DNA of 64,000 nucleotides, taken from assembly GCA_965217685.1 (NCBI GenBank), contig CBDCIZ010000003.1, forward strand, positions 1,302,001 to 1,366,000. The letters run 5' to 3'. This DNA comes from Aurantimonas sp965217685 (GTDB lineage: Bacteria; Pseudomonadota; Alphaproteobacteria; Rhizobiales; Rhizobiaceae). Every line of letters starts with the position of its first letter. Position 1 is the stretch's first letter. Shown here piece after piece: positions 15,667 through 23,925 of this stretch. The notes under the pieces are model-generated. The model did no database searches, was not told the origin of the DNA, and saw nothing but the letters and a program-made list of their open reading frames with translations. A program made the translations under genes and the position numbers.

Positions 15667-16977
15667 ATGACCCGCACATTCCTGAAAGCTGCCGTGGCGC
15701 TCGGAGCGCTCGTCGCCAGCGCCGCCACTCCCGCCTTCGCCGTCACCGAGCTGCAATGGTGGCATGCCATGGACGGCGCCAACAACGAAGTCGTCGACAA
15801 TCTCTCCAGACAGTTCAACGAGAGCCAGTCCGACTACAAGATCGTGCCGGTCTACAAGGGCAAATATCCCGAGACGCTGAACGCCGGCATCGCCGCCTTC
15901 CGCGCCAAGCAGCCCCCGGCGATCATCCAGGTCTTCGACGTCGGCACCGGCGTGATGATGGGCGCCGAGGGTGCGATCAAGCCCGTGGCCGAGGTCATCG
16001 AGGCGACAGGCGAGACATTCGACAAGTCGAAGTACCTGCCGGGCATCGTCGCTTATTATTCCAAGCCCGACGGCACCATGCTGTCCTTCCCCTACAATTC
16101 CTCCTCGCCGATCCTCTACTACAACAAGGAGATCTTCGAGAAGGCTGGGCTGGATGCAGAGAACCCGCCGAAAACATGGAAAGACGTGTTCGAAGCGGCG
16201 CGCAAGATCAACACGTCCGGCGCCTCGAAATGCGGCTACACCTCGACCTGGCTGACCTGGATCCATCTGGAAAACTTCGCCGCGTGGAACGACGTGCCCT
16301 ACGCGACGCAGGAGAACGGTCTGGAGCCGGGTGCGACGCCCGAGCTGAAGATCAACGCACCGATCAACGTCAAGCACTTCCAGGCGATCGCCGATCTCGC
16401 CAAGGACGGCGTCTTCCGCTATGGCGGCCGCACATCGGAGGCCAAGCAGCTCTTCCTGTCGGGCGAATGCGGCATCCTCACCGAATCCTCCGGCGGCCTC
16501 GGCGACATCGTCAAGTCGGGCATCGATTACGGCATCGGCCAGCTGCCCTATGACGAGGATGCCGAGAGCGCGCCGCAGAACACCATTCCCGGCGGCGCCT
16601 CGCTCTGGGTCTTCGGCGGCAAGTCCGACGAGGAGTACAAGGGCATCGGCGCGTTCTTCAACTTCCTGTCGCAGACCGACGTGCAGGCCAGGCTGCACCA
16701 GGTGTCGGGCTATCTGCCGGTGACCAAGGCGGCCTACGAGGCGACCAAGAAGAGCGGCTTCTACGAGAAGAATCCGGGCCGCGAGACGCCGATCCAGCAG
16801 ATGCTCGGCAAGGAGCCGACGGCAAACTCCAAGGGCGTGCGCCTGCCGAACCTGCCGCAGATCCGCGACATCGAGAACGAACAGTTCGAGGCGATGCTGG
16901 CCGGCAAGCTGACCGCGCAGGAAGCGCTCGACAAGGCGGTCGAGGTCGGCAACGCGGCGATCAAGGACGCCGAGTAA
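15667..16977 (+). CDS. ugpB: sn-glycerol-3-phosphate ABC transporter substrate-binding protein
   Basis: A 436-residue periplasmic binding protein with a signal peptide ending TPAFA. The mature start VTELQWWHAMDGANNEVVD and the blocks YKGKYPETLNAG, PPAIIQVFDVGTGVMM and SGYLPVTKAAYE are typical of UgpB. It binds glycerol-3-phosphate and glycerophosphodiesters and delivers them to UgpAE. It opens the ugpBAEC operon; about 300 bp holding a palindromic repeat separates it from ugpA, so ugpB may be more abundant than the membrane genes. No convincing Pho box was found upstream. Confidence 0.95.
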   Translation: MTRTFLKAAVALGALVASAATPAFAVTELQWWHAMDGANNEVVDNLSRQFNESQSDYKIVPVYKGKYPETLNAGIAAFRAKQPPAIIQVFDVGTGVMMGAEGAIKPVAEVIEATGETFDKSKYLPGIVAYYSKPDGTMLSFPYNSSSPILYYNKEIFEKAGLDAENPPKTWKDVFEAARKINTSGASKCGYTSTWLTWIHLENFAAWNDVPYATQENGLEPGATPELKINAPINVKHFQAIADLAKDGVFRYGGRTSEAKQLFLSGECGILTESSGGLGDIVKSGIDYGIGQLPYDEDAESAPQNTIPGGASLWVFGGKSDEEYKGIGAFFNFLSQTDVQARLHQVSGYLPVTKAAYEATKKSGFYEKNPGRETPIQQMLGKEPTANSKGVRLPNLPQIRDIENEQFEAMLAGKLTAQEALDKAVEVGNAAIKDAE

Positions 16978-17078
16978 GGGCGTTCTCTCCTTTCCGGTCG
17001 CCGGATTGTCAGGCACCGGATGGGACTGCCGAGAGAGTTGCGGTCGATCGAGCGATGGACCGCAACCCTTGAAACCGC

Positions 17079-17206
17079 GTCATCCTCGGGCTTGTCCCGA
17101 GGATCTACTGTCGTCGACGGGCCTGGCGCTTTTTGCTGTCTCAGACGCTGGTGACGACCGTTGATTGCGAGCGTCAGTAGATCCTCGGGACAAGCCCGAG
17201 GATGAC
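17079..17206. repeat. Perfect 32-bp inverted repeat between ugpB and ugpA
   Basis: Positions 17079-17110 and 17175-17206 are exact reverse complements, 64 bp apart. Each arm is itself palindromic (CCTCGGG-CTTGT-CCCGAGG), so the RNA can form either two small hairpins or one long stem. Such elements are widespread in rhizobial intergenic regions. In an operon it could uncouple ugpB levels from ugpAEC by partial termination or mRNA stabilisation. Confidence 0.85.
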
Positions 17207-17281
17207 GGCGCAAATTGGGAACATTCGTGCCGCCGATCGACGGTGGAACGTCCCGAACGTTCCACCCCACCCAGGACCCCC

Positions 17282-18169
17282 ATGGCCGCATCCCGCGCCG
17301 TCTTTCCCAACAAGTTCCTGCCCTATCTCCTCCTCGCGCCGCAGGTGGCGATCACGCTGGTGTTCTTCTATTGGCCGGCGAGCCAGGCGCTCTATCAGTC
17401 GACACTGAAGGAGGACCCGTTCGGGCTGTCGTCGAAATTCGTCGGGCTCGCCAATTTCCGTGGCGTGTTGAACGACCCGGCCTATCTCAACGCCATCAAG
17501 GTGACGGTGGTGTTCTCGATCTCGACGGCGGTGCTGGCGATGGCGATGGCGCTGTTTCTCGCAACCGCGGCGGAAAAGGTGGTGCGGGGCAAGGCGCTGT
17601 ACCGCACACTGCTGATCTGGCCCTATGCGGTGGCGCCGGCGATCGCAGGGCTGTTGTTCCTGTTCATGTTCAACCCGGCGATGGGCACCTTCGCCTATCT
17701 GCTGCGTGCCAACGGCTATGACTGGGACCCGCTGCTCAATGGCGACCAGGCGATGCTGCTTATCGTGGTTGCGGCGGCGTGGAAGCAGATCAGCTACAAT
17801 TTTCTGTTCTTCGTGGCGGCGCTGCAGTCGATCCCGAAATCGCTGATCGAGGCGGCCGCGATCGACGGGGCGGGTCCGACCAAGCGCTTCTGGACCATCA
17901 TCTTTCCGCTGATCGCGCCGACCACTTTTTTCCTTCTCGTCGTCAACACCGTCTACGCCTTCTTCGACACGTTCGGCATCATCGACGCGGTCACCTCCGG
18001 CGGGCCGGCGCGGGCCACGGAGACGCTCGTTTACAAGGTCTATATCGACGGTTTCGTCAATCTCGACCTCGGAGGGTCCGCGGCACAGTCGGTGATCCTG
18101 ATGGCGATCGTCATCGCGCTCACCGCGATCCAGTTCCGCTATGTCGAGAAGAAGATCCACTATGCTTGA
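17282..18169 (+). CDS. ugpA: sn-glycerol-3-phosphate ABC transporter permease UgpA
   Basis: A 295-residue permease with about six membrane helices. The conserved EAA loop lies in SLIEAAAIDGAGPTKRFWTIIFPLI, which contacts the ATPase. ATG 17282 is used; the frame extends to 17165, but that would start inside the inverted repeat. It pairs with UgpE to form the channel. The gene is followed 24 bp later by ugpE. Confidence 0.94.
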   Translation: MAASRAVFPNKFLPYLLLAPQVAITLVFFYWPASQALYQSTLKEDPFGLSSKFVGLANFRGVLNDPAYLNAIKVTVVFSISTAVLAMAMALFLATAAEKVVRGKALYRTLLIWPYAVAPAIAGLLFLFMFNPAMGTFAYLLRANGYDWDPLLNGDQAMLLIVVAAAWKQISYNFLFFVAALQSIPKSLIEAAAIDGAGPTKRFWTIIFPLIAPTTFFLLVVNTVYAFFDTFGIIDAVTSGGPARATETLVYKVYIDGFVNLDLGGSAAQSVILMAIVIALTAIQFRYVEKKIHYA

Positions 18170-18193
18170 GTCTGAGAGCCGGGATCGCCGGCG

Positions 18194-19042
18194 ATGATCG
18201 AGCGGCATTCCATCGGGCGGCCTATCGCCCACGTGGTGCTGGTGCTCGGGGTGATCTTCGTCGCCTTCCCGATCTACTACACCTTCGTCGGCTCGACGCT
18301 GCGGTCGCCGCAGATCATCGCGCCACCCATGCCGCTGGTGCCGGGCGGCGAGGGTCCGGCGAACTACGTCGAGGCGCTGACCGGCGGCATCGGCTCGATC
18401 GGCGGCGTCGACGTGTTCCGTCTCCTGTTCAACTCGACGGTGATGGCGCTCGGCATCGCGCTGGGCAAGATCGCGATCTCGCTGCTGTCGGCCTTCGCCA
18501 TCGTGTTCTTCCGCTTTCCCTTCCGCATGGCGTTCTTCTGGCTGATTTTCATAACCTTGATGCTGCCGGTCGAGGTGCGCATTCTGCCGACCTACAAGGT
18601 GATGGTCGATCTCGGTCTGATCGACACCTATGCCGGGCTGATCCTGCCGCTGATCGCCTCGGCGACAGCGACGCTCCTGTTCCGGCAGTTCTTCATGACC
18701 ATTCCGAACGAGCTGGTGGAGGCCGCGCGGGTCGATGCGGCGGGGCCGATGCGCTTCTTCAAGGACATCCTGATCCCGCTGTCGAAGACCAACATCGCCG
18801 CGCTCTTCGTGATCCTCTTCATCTATGGCTGGACGCAATATTTGTGGCCGCTGCTCGTCACCAACGACAACCAGATGAACACGATCATCATCGCGGTGAA
18901 GAAGATGGTGTCCTTCACCGACGCCGCGACACCGTGGAACCTCGTGATGGTCACCGCGATCCTCGCCATCCTGCCGCCGGTGATGGTGGTGGTCCTGATG
19001 CAGCGCTGGTTCGTGCGCGGCCTCGTCGAATCGGAGAAATAG
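18194..19042 (+). CDS. ugpE: sn-glycerol-3-phosphate ABC transporter permease UgpE
   Basis: A 282-residue permease of the MalG/UgpE type with six predicted helices and the EAA loop ELVEAARVDAAGPMRFFKDILIPLS. It begins MIERHSIGRPIAHVVLVLGV. It forms the heterodimeric pore with UgpA. Its stop is 2 bp from the TTG start of ugpC, so coupling is expected. Confidence 0.94.
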   Translation: MIERHSIGRPIAHVVLVLGVIFVAFPIYYTFVGSTLRSPQIIAPPMPLVPGGEGPANYVEALTGGIGSIGGVDVFRLLFNSTVMALGIALGKIAISLLSAFAIVFFRFPFRMAFFWLIFITLMLPVEVRILPTYKVMVDLGLIDTYAGLILPLIASATATLLFRQFFMTIPNELVEAARVDAAGPMRFFKDILIPLSKTNIAALFVILFIYGWTQYLWPLLVTNDNQMNTIIIAVKKMVSFTDAATPWNLVMVTAILAILPPVMVVVLMQRWFVRGLVESEK

Positions 19043-19044
19043 CA

Positions 19045-20235
19045 TTGGCCGCCATAGAACTGATCGACGTCCGCAAGGTCTATCCGGGCAATGTGGAAGC
19101 CGTGAAGGGCGTGTCGCTTTCCATCGAGGACGGCGAATTCGTCATCCTCGTCGGCCCGTCGGGCTGCGGAAAGTCGACCTTGCTCAGGATGGTGGCGGGG
19201 CTGGAATCGATCACCTCGGGCACCGTCTCGATCGGCGACCGGGTGGTCAACGATCTGGAGCCCGCGACACGCGACATCGCCATGGTGTTCCAGAACTACG
19301 CGCTCTACCCGCATATGAGCGTCAGGCAGAACCTCGAATACGGCCTGAAGAACCGCAGGATGCCGAAAGCCGAAATCGCCGAGCGGGTGGACAAGGCGGC
19401 GGCGATCCTGGAAATCGCGCCGCTGCTTGCACGAAAACCCGGTCAGCTGTCGGGCGGCCAGCGCCAGCGCGTCGCCATGGGCCGGGCGATCGTGCGCGAT
19501 CCGGCCGCCTTCCTCTTCGACGAGCCGCTGTCGAACCTGGACGCGAAGCTGCGGGTGCAGATGCGCGCCGAAATCCGCCGGCTGCAGCGACGCCTCGCGA
19601 CAACGAGCCTCTACGTGACCCACGACCAGCTGGAGGCGATGACGCTTGCTGACCGGCTGGTGGTGCTGAATGGCGGCCGCATCGAGCAGGTCGGCACGCC
19701 GATGGAGGTCTACGAGCGGCCGGCCAGCGTGTTCGTCGCGACCTTCATCGGCTCGCCGGCGATGAACCTGATCCCGCTGGGCGGTAGGGCCGGCCTGTCG
19801 GGGCTGGCGGGTCTCGATGGGCTGGCGGCGCAGACGCCGAAAGATGCGACGCTGGGCATTCGGCCGGAGCACATGCGGCTTATGGGAGAGGTTGGTGAGG
19901 CTTCACACGGCAATGGTTTGCCGGCTTACGGGGACGGACTTGCCGCGAATGCGAGATCGGAGGATGGCGCTGTGCATGAGGGCGAAATGGTTGCCGATCT
20001 GACCGTCACCGGCGTCGAGGTCGTGGGCGCGGAAAGCTATGTCTATGGAGTCCTGCCGGACGGCGACGACGCTGCGGGTCAGGCCGGATCGGTGGTCGGC
20101 GAAGGGCGAAAGGGCACCGAGATCGCGGTGCGCGTGCCGGGCTACAGCCACATCGAACCGGGCACGCGAGTGCGCTCGGCGGCTCGGGTCGATGCCGTGC
20201 ATCGGTTCGGCGGTGACGGCAAGCGGCTGGGGTGA
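19045..20235 (+). CDS. ugpC: sn-glycerol-3-phosphate ABC transporter ATP-binding protein UgpC
   Basis: A TTG start at 19045 gives 396 residues beginning with AAIELIDVRKVYPGN. Walker A GPSGCGKST, signature LSGGQRQRVAMGRAI, Walker B AFLFDEPLSNLDAKLR and switch THDQ are intact, followed by a TOBE-type regulatory domain (LGIRPEHM). The protein is some 40 residues longer than usual: two low-complexity inserts occur in the regulatory half, GLSGLAGLDGLAAQ and a Gly/Ala/Glu-rich stretch after MGEVGEASHGNG. The nucleotide-binding part is unaffected. It energises UgpAE. Confidence 0.93.
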   Translation: MAAIELIDVRKVYPGNVEAVKGVSLSIEDGEFVILVGPSGCGKSTLLRMVAGLESITSGTVSIGDRVVNDLEPATRDIAMVFQNYALYPHMSVRQNLEYGLKNRRMPKAEIAERVDKAAAILEIAPLLARKPGQLSGGQRQRVAMGRAIVRDPAAFLFDEPLSNLDAKLRVQMRAEIRRLQRRLATTSLYVTHDQLEAMTLADRLVVLNGGRIEQVGTPMEVYERPASVFVATFIGSPAMNLIPLGGRAGLSGLAGLDGLAAQTPKDATLGIRPEHMRLMGEVGEASHGNGLPAYGDGLAANARSEDGAVHEGEMVADLTVTGVEVVGAESYVYGVLPDGDDAAGQAGSVVGEGRKGTEIAVRVPGYSHIEPGTRVRSAARVDAVHRFGGDGKRLG

Positions 20236-20271
20236 TCTCGGGATACCACGGCACGGCATCGACGCGGCTTC

Positions 20272-20460
20272 TTCTCCCCAAGGGGGAGAAAGTGGCCCGC
20301 AGGGCCGGATGAGGGGGTCGGCCGGAGGGCGTTTGCTCGAAGGCTTGTCGAGAGCGAACCGGGATCGAAAGCCTTCGACTTTCGGCGCTCACAACCGGCA
20401 GGCCCTCACCCGTTTGCTCGCTCCCGCTCACATACACCCTCTCCCGATTCGGGAGAGGGT
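20272..20460. repeat. Intergenic hairpin-rich repeat region after ugpC
   Basis: Two hairpins flank a non-coding stretch: TTCTCCCC (20272-20279) with GGGGAGAA (20283-20290), and ACCCTCTCCC (20436-20445) with GGGAGAGGGT (20451-20460), the second a perfect 10-bp stem with a 5-nt loop. Similar motifs flank many rhizobial intergenic repeats. They may end the ugp transcript. No gene is seen here. Confidence 0.6.
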
Positions 20461-20557
20461 GGAGCTCTTTCGTCGAACGCTTGCCGATGGGCGATCGAAA
20501 CGCCGCATCGTCTTGCCAGGAGCATCCGATCGGTCTATTCTATCGAACCATAGACGT

Positions 20558-20760
20558 TGTCGGGAGAGACCGGCGCTCCGCGAGGAGGCAGCCGGCGCCG
20601 AAGGAGCAACCGCCCCGGAATCTCTCAGGCCAAAGGACCGGCTGCGTCGATTGAAACATCCGGAGAGTGACGGCCGAAGAAGCCGTCCGCCGAAGGAGAA
20701 AGCGTCCGCTGGAAATTCTTCCGGTGCCCGCGAAGCTCTCAGGCTCATGACGGATGGGGC
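20558..20760 (+). promoter_or_regulatory. Tandem glycine riboswitch
   Basis: Two glycine aptamers in series. Aptamer 1: CGGGAGAGACC, GCCGAAGGAGCAACCGCC, GAATCTCTCAGGC and CAAAGGACCGG (20560-20641). Aptamer 2: CCGGAGAGTGACGG, GCCGAAGGAGAAAGCGTCCGC, GAAGCTCTCAGGC and CATGACGGATGGGG (20660-20759). The short linker and repeated CGAAGGAG/CTCTCAGG pairs are diagnostic. It precedes dadA by about 47 bp and should raise its expression when glycine is abundant. Confidence 0.93.
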
Positions 20761-20772
20761 ATGACTTGGATG

Positions 20773-20791
20773 TCCGCTTTTTCAAAGCGGA
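20773..20791 (+). promoter_or_regulatory. Hairpin between glycine riboswitch and dadA
   Basis: TCCGCTTT (20773-20780) pairs with AAAGCGGA (20784-20791) around a TTC loop, directly after the second aptamer and 3 bp before the AAAGGA ribosome-binding site of dadA. It is the best candidate for the riboswitch expression platform, probably acting on translation because no long T-run follows. Confidence 0.5.
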
Positions 20792-20806
20792 CCGAAAGGA
20801 TATGCC

Positions 20807-22111
20807 ATGACGTCGATCGCCGTCCTCGGCGCCGGAATCACCGGTGTCACCACCGCCTACAAATTGCTTCTTCAGGGTTTCGACGTGACGGTCTTCGACC
20901 GCCAGTCGCACGCCGCCATGGAAACCTCCTTTGCCAATGGTGGCCAGCTTTCGGCCTCCAATGCCGAGGTCTGGAATCATCCGGGCACGTTTCTCAAGGG
21001 CGTCAAATGGATGCTGAAGAAGGACGCGCCGCTGCTCGTCCATCCGGCGCCCTCCTGGCACAAACTCTCCTGGATGGCCGAATTCGTTTTCGCGGCCAAG
21101 AATTACGAAGCAAACACGGTGGCGACGACGAAGCTCGCCATCGCCGCGCGCCGGCATCTGATCGACATGGCCGAGAACGAGGGCTTCTCCTTCGACGCGG
21201 AAAAGCGCGGCATCCTGCATGTCTATGAAAGCCGCGCCGAGATGGCGCATGCGGAACGGGTGAATGGCCTCCTGAAGCGCGGCGGGCTCGATCGTCGCGT
21301 CGTGACGGCGGACGAGATCGCGGCGATCGAGCCGACGATCCGCGGCGATTTCGTCGGCGGCTTCTTCACCGAGAGCGATTTCACCGGCGACATCCACAAA
21401 TTCACCCGGCGCCTGGCCGAAGCCTGCATGCAAAAGGGCGCGACCTTCCATTTCGATGCGGACGTCACGCGGCTGAAGACGCTTTCCGCCGGCGGCGTAT
21501 CCGTCACCTGGGGCAAGACCGGCCGGGCGAGTGACGCCGGGCGGGCGGAGCGCTTCGATGGCATCGTCGTGTGCGCCGGCGTCGCCAGCCGAAAATTTGC
21601 TCGCCAGCTCGGCGACCGGGTCAACATCTATCCCGTGAAGGGCTATTCGATCACCGTCAATCTCGACGATCAGACGAGCCGCGACGGGGCGCCCTGGGTT
21701 AGTCTTCTCGACGATCACGCCAAGGTCGTCACCAGCCGGCTCGGCGAAGGGCGTCTCAGGATTGCCGGCACGGCCGAATTCGCCGGCGAGAACCGCGACA
21801 TCAAGGCGGCGCGCATCCGGCCTCTGGTCGACTGGGTGCGCAGGCGCTTTCCCGATGTTTCGACGGACAACGTCGTGCCCTGGGCCGGCCTTCGCCCGAT
21901 GCTGCCGAACATGATGCCGCGGGTCGGTGCCGGAAAGAACCCGGCGGTCTTCTACAACACCGGCCACGGCCATCTCGGCTGGACGCTGTCGGCCGTCACC
22001 GCAGACATGGTGGCCGGCGAGGTCGCCGGACGGTTCGGGACGTCTTCGATCGCAGCCGGCGGGCGTCGTTCGGATGCCGCCGGTTCGGTCGAAGCGCTGG
22101 CCGCGGCGTGA
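20807..22111 (+). CDS. dadA: D-amino acid dehydrogenase (DadA-type FAD oxidoreductase)
   Basis: A 434-residue DAO-family flavoprotein. The N-terminal dinucleotide motif is IAVLGAGITGVTTAYKLL, and SFANGGQLSASNAEVW, VNIYPVKGYSITV, VVPWAGLRPMLPNMMP and NTGHGHLGWTLS are the DadA hallmarks. It oxidatively deaminates D-amino acids, usually D-alanine, passing electrons to the membrane chain. The tandem glycine riboswitch upstream suggests that here the physiological substrate or signal includes glycine. ATG 20807 follows AAAGGA. The last 30 residues (SSIAAGGRRSDAAGSVEALAAA) are a low-complexity extension. Confidence 0.92.
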   Translation: MTSIAVLGAGITGVTTAYKLLLQGFDVTVFDRQSHAAMETSFANGGQLSASNAEVWNHPGTFLKGVKWMLKKDAPLLVHPAPSWHKLSWMAEFVFAAKNYEANTVATTKLAIAARRHLIDMAENEGFSFDAEKRGILHVYESRAEMAHAERVNGLLKRGGLDRRVVTADEIAAIEPTIRGDFVGGFFTESDFTGDIHKFTRRLAEACMQKGATFHFDADVTRLKTLSAGGVSVTWGKTGRASDAGRAERFDGIVVCAGVASRKFARQLGDRVNIYPVKGYSITVNLDDQTSRDGAPWVSLLDDHAKVVTSRLGEGRLRIAGTAEFAGENRDIKAARIRPLVDWVRRRFPDVSTDNVVPWAGLRPMLPNMMPRVGAGKNPAVFYNTGHGHLGWTLSAVTADMVAGEVAGRFGTSSIAAGGRRSDAAGSVEALAAA

Positions 22112-22279
22112 GCGGCTCTCCTCTATTCCGTCTCGTTCTCGAAGCCGGTCCAAGGGTCCGGCCTTGTTGTGCCGGGCGCTCATGCGGTGTCCCGCGCGGT
22201 CTCGAACAGCGTTCGACTGAACGGGCGCACTTCGTCGGGCCGTCGCGACCGTCGATCCACGACGCGCTGCCGTTCGCGA

Positions 22280-22633
22280 TCAACTGTGGTGTTCGAGAAT
22301 ATTGACGAGGCGTCCGAACGGGTCGCGGACATAGAAGCGACGAACGCCCCAGGGCTCCTCGGCCGGACCGTAGACCAGCGGTAGGCCCGCGGCCTCGACG
22401 TGGCCGAGCACCGTGTCGAGATCGTCGACCTCGATCGACAGATCCGGCACCTCGGTTCCCGATCCGCCTTCGCTGGCGAAGGAGAGTTGCGGCGCCTGGG
22501 GCCCGTCGCCGGCCAAAGTCACGATCCAGCCCTGGTCCATGGCGACGTTCAGGCCCAGGAGGTCGCGATAAAAGCCGAGCGCGGCCGCCGGATCGGGCGT
22601 CCTAACATTCGCGACGATGCGTTTGACGGGCAT
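22280..22633 (-). CDS. VOC-family (glyoxalase/bleomycin resistance-like) protein
   Basis: A 117-residue single VOC module: MPVKRIVANVRTPDPAAALGFYRDLLGL at the start, then IEVDDLDTVLGHVEAAGL, RRFYVRDPFGRLVNILEH at the end. The final pattern DPFGRLVNI is the typical second beta-alpha-beta repeat with a metal-ligand position. Function within the superfamily cannot be assigned; candidates are lyases, dioxygenases or drug-binding proteins. ATG 22633 gives the usual length; an upstream extension to 22753 has no domain support. It is monocistronic and convergent to dadA. Confidence 0.8.
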   Translation of the reverse strand: MPVKRIVANVRTPDPAAALGFYRDLLGLNVAMDQGWIVTLAGDGPQAPQLSFASEGGSGTEVPDLSIEVDDLDTVLGHVEAAGLPLVYGPAEEPWGVRRFYVRDPFGRLVNILEHHS

Positions 22634-22863
22634 TGTTCGTGTCCATGCCGGGTATGTGAGCTTGCAATCCGCATTGCGGCGCTGGGGGATGTCGAGCGTC
22701 GTATGCACAACGTGTGGATCGCCGAATCCGGGACGTTTCTTTCTTTCACTCACATCGCACGTCCTGATTTTGCTGACAAATCGTCGACATCGCGCAAAAT
22801 CTTATCCCCACCCTTGCAAGGCGGCCTCATCCTGTCAGGCAGGCAGGCGATGGGAGCGACGGG

Positions 22864-23739
22864 ATGGCGAAGAGGGTGAACGACGAGGTGATCGATGCGG
22901 CTCGCGGGGTGGCGCAGCGGACCGGCGGCGATGCGGCGGTGCTTCTGGCAGTGGCCCTGGTCGAGACGAATGGCGTGGCCTTCGCGGAGTTTTCGGGGCG
23001 GCGCGAGCCGCTGATCCGCTTCGAGGGGCATTATTTCGATCGGCTGCTGTCGCCGGCGAACCGCATCGGGGCACGGCGACTGGGGCTGTCCGATCCACAG
23101 GCCGGGCGGGTGAAGAATCCGGGCTCGCAGTCCGGACGCTGGCGGTTGCTCGACCGGGCGGCGGCGATCGACCCGAAAGCGGCGGCGGCCTCTGTTTCCT
23201 GGGGACTTTGTCAGGTGATGGGTGCCCATTGGCAAAGGCTCGGCTACCTGGATGCGGCAGCGCTCGGTCAAGCGGCACGGGGCTCGGAGGATGGCCAGTT
23301 CGAGATCGCGGCGCGGTTTCTGGCGCTGGGCGGCCTCGGGGCGAAGCTCGGGCGCGGCGACACCGCAGGCTTTGCGCGCGGTTACAACGGGCCCGGCTAC
23401 CGCGCCAATCGCTACGACACGAAGATCGGCGCGGCCTACGAGACGGCGACGCGGCTTTTGGTCGATAAGGGTGACGCCGGCGAGACCGCGAGCGACGCTG
23501 CCGACACACGGTCGAGTCCTCTTTTCGGGACGCATATGATCCTGTGCCGGGGCGAAAAGGGCGAGGCGATCCGCAGGCTGCAGCTTGCACTGGTTCAGGC
23601 AGGCGCAACGATCGTCGTCGATGGAGATTTCGGATGGCGCACGGACGCCGCGGTGCGGACGTTTCAGCGCAAAGCCGGATTGGACGTCGACGGCCTGGCA
23701 GGTTCCGCGACGCTCGGGGCGCTCGGATTAAGGAGCTGA
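22864..23739 (+). CDS. N-acetylmuramidase with C-terminal peptidoglycan-binding domain
   Basis: A 291-residue protein. Residues about 10-200 match N-acetylmuramidase (DUF3380-type endolysin) domains: VALVETNGVAF with a probable catalytic Glu, IRFEGHYFDRLL, SWGLCQVMGAHW and FARGYNGPGY. The last 65 residues form a PG_binding_1 repeat (KGEAIRRLQLALVQAG, DGDFGWRTDAAVRTFQRKAGL). Such enzymes are usually phage endolysins. There is no signal peptide, and no holin, tail or integrase gene nearby, so it is either a domesticated lysin or exported by an unknown route. Confidence 0.82.
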   Translation: MAKRVNDEVIDAARGVAQRTGGDAAVLLAVALVETNGVAFAEFSGRREPLIRFEGHYFDRLLSPANRIGARRLGLSDPQAGRVKNPGSQSGRWRLLDRAAAIDPKAAAASVSWGLCQVMGAHWQRLGYLDAAALGQAARGSEDGQFEIAARFLALGGLGAKLGRGDTAGFARGYNGPGYRANRYDTKIGAAYETATRLLVDKGDAGETASDAADTRSSPLFGTHMILCRGEKGEAIRRLQLALVQAGATIVVDGDFGWRTDAAVRTFQRKAGLDVDGLAGSATLGALGLRS

Positions 23740-23742
23740 CAC

Positions 23743-23843
23743 GGGAATGCGCGCACAAAGACCCATCGCGCATTCCTTTCGCTCAAACGCCGCGCGGGCG
23801 GACCGAGATGCGGGTCGGCTTCCCTCACCGCATTTTGGCATGA
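23743..23843. repeat. Dispersed intergenic repeat, copy B (inverted relative to copy A)
   Basis: About 100 bp directly after the muramidase stop. GGAATGCGC (23744-23752) pairs with GCGCATTCC (23768-23776). The reverse complement matches copy A at 13909-14005 through CCCGCGCGGCGT, GAGCGAAAGGAATGCGCGAT and the flanking GATGCGG arms. The second hairpin has decayed here (CCGAGATGCGG against CCGCATTTTGG). Confidence 0.7.
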
Positions 23844-23925
23844 CAGGGACGCGCTTTCGCGATCGTCGGTCTTTATCCGGCCGCAACGGCTCTTGGCACA
23901 TCGAATTTGGGAGGAAGACCAGCGA

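Noticed and set aside
17165..17281. ugpA start upstream of 17282
   Set aside because: The added residues would be translated from the 32-bp inverted repeat and are not like any UgpA N-terminus.
22864..23739. A prophage around the muramidase gene
   Set aside because: No other phage-like gene, attachment site or composition change was found on either side.
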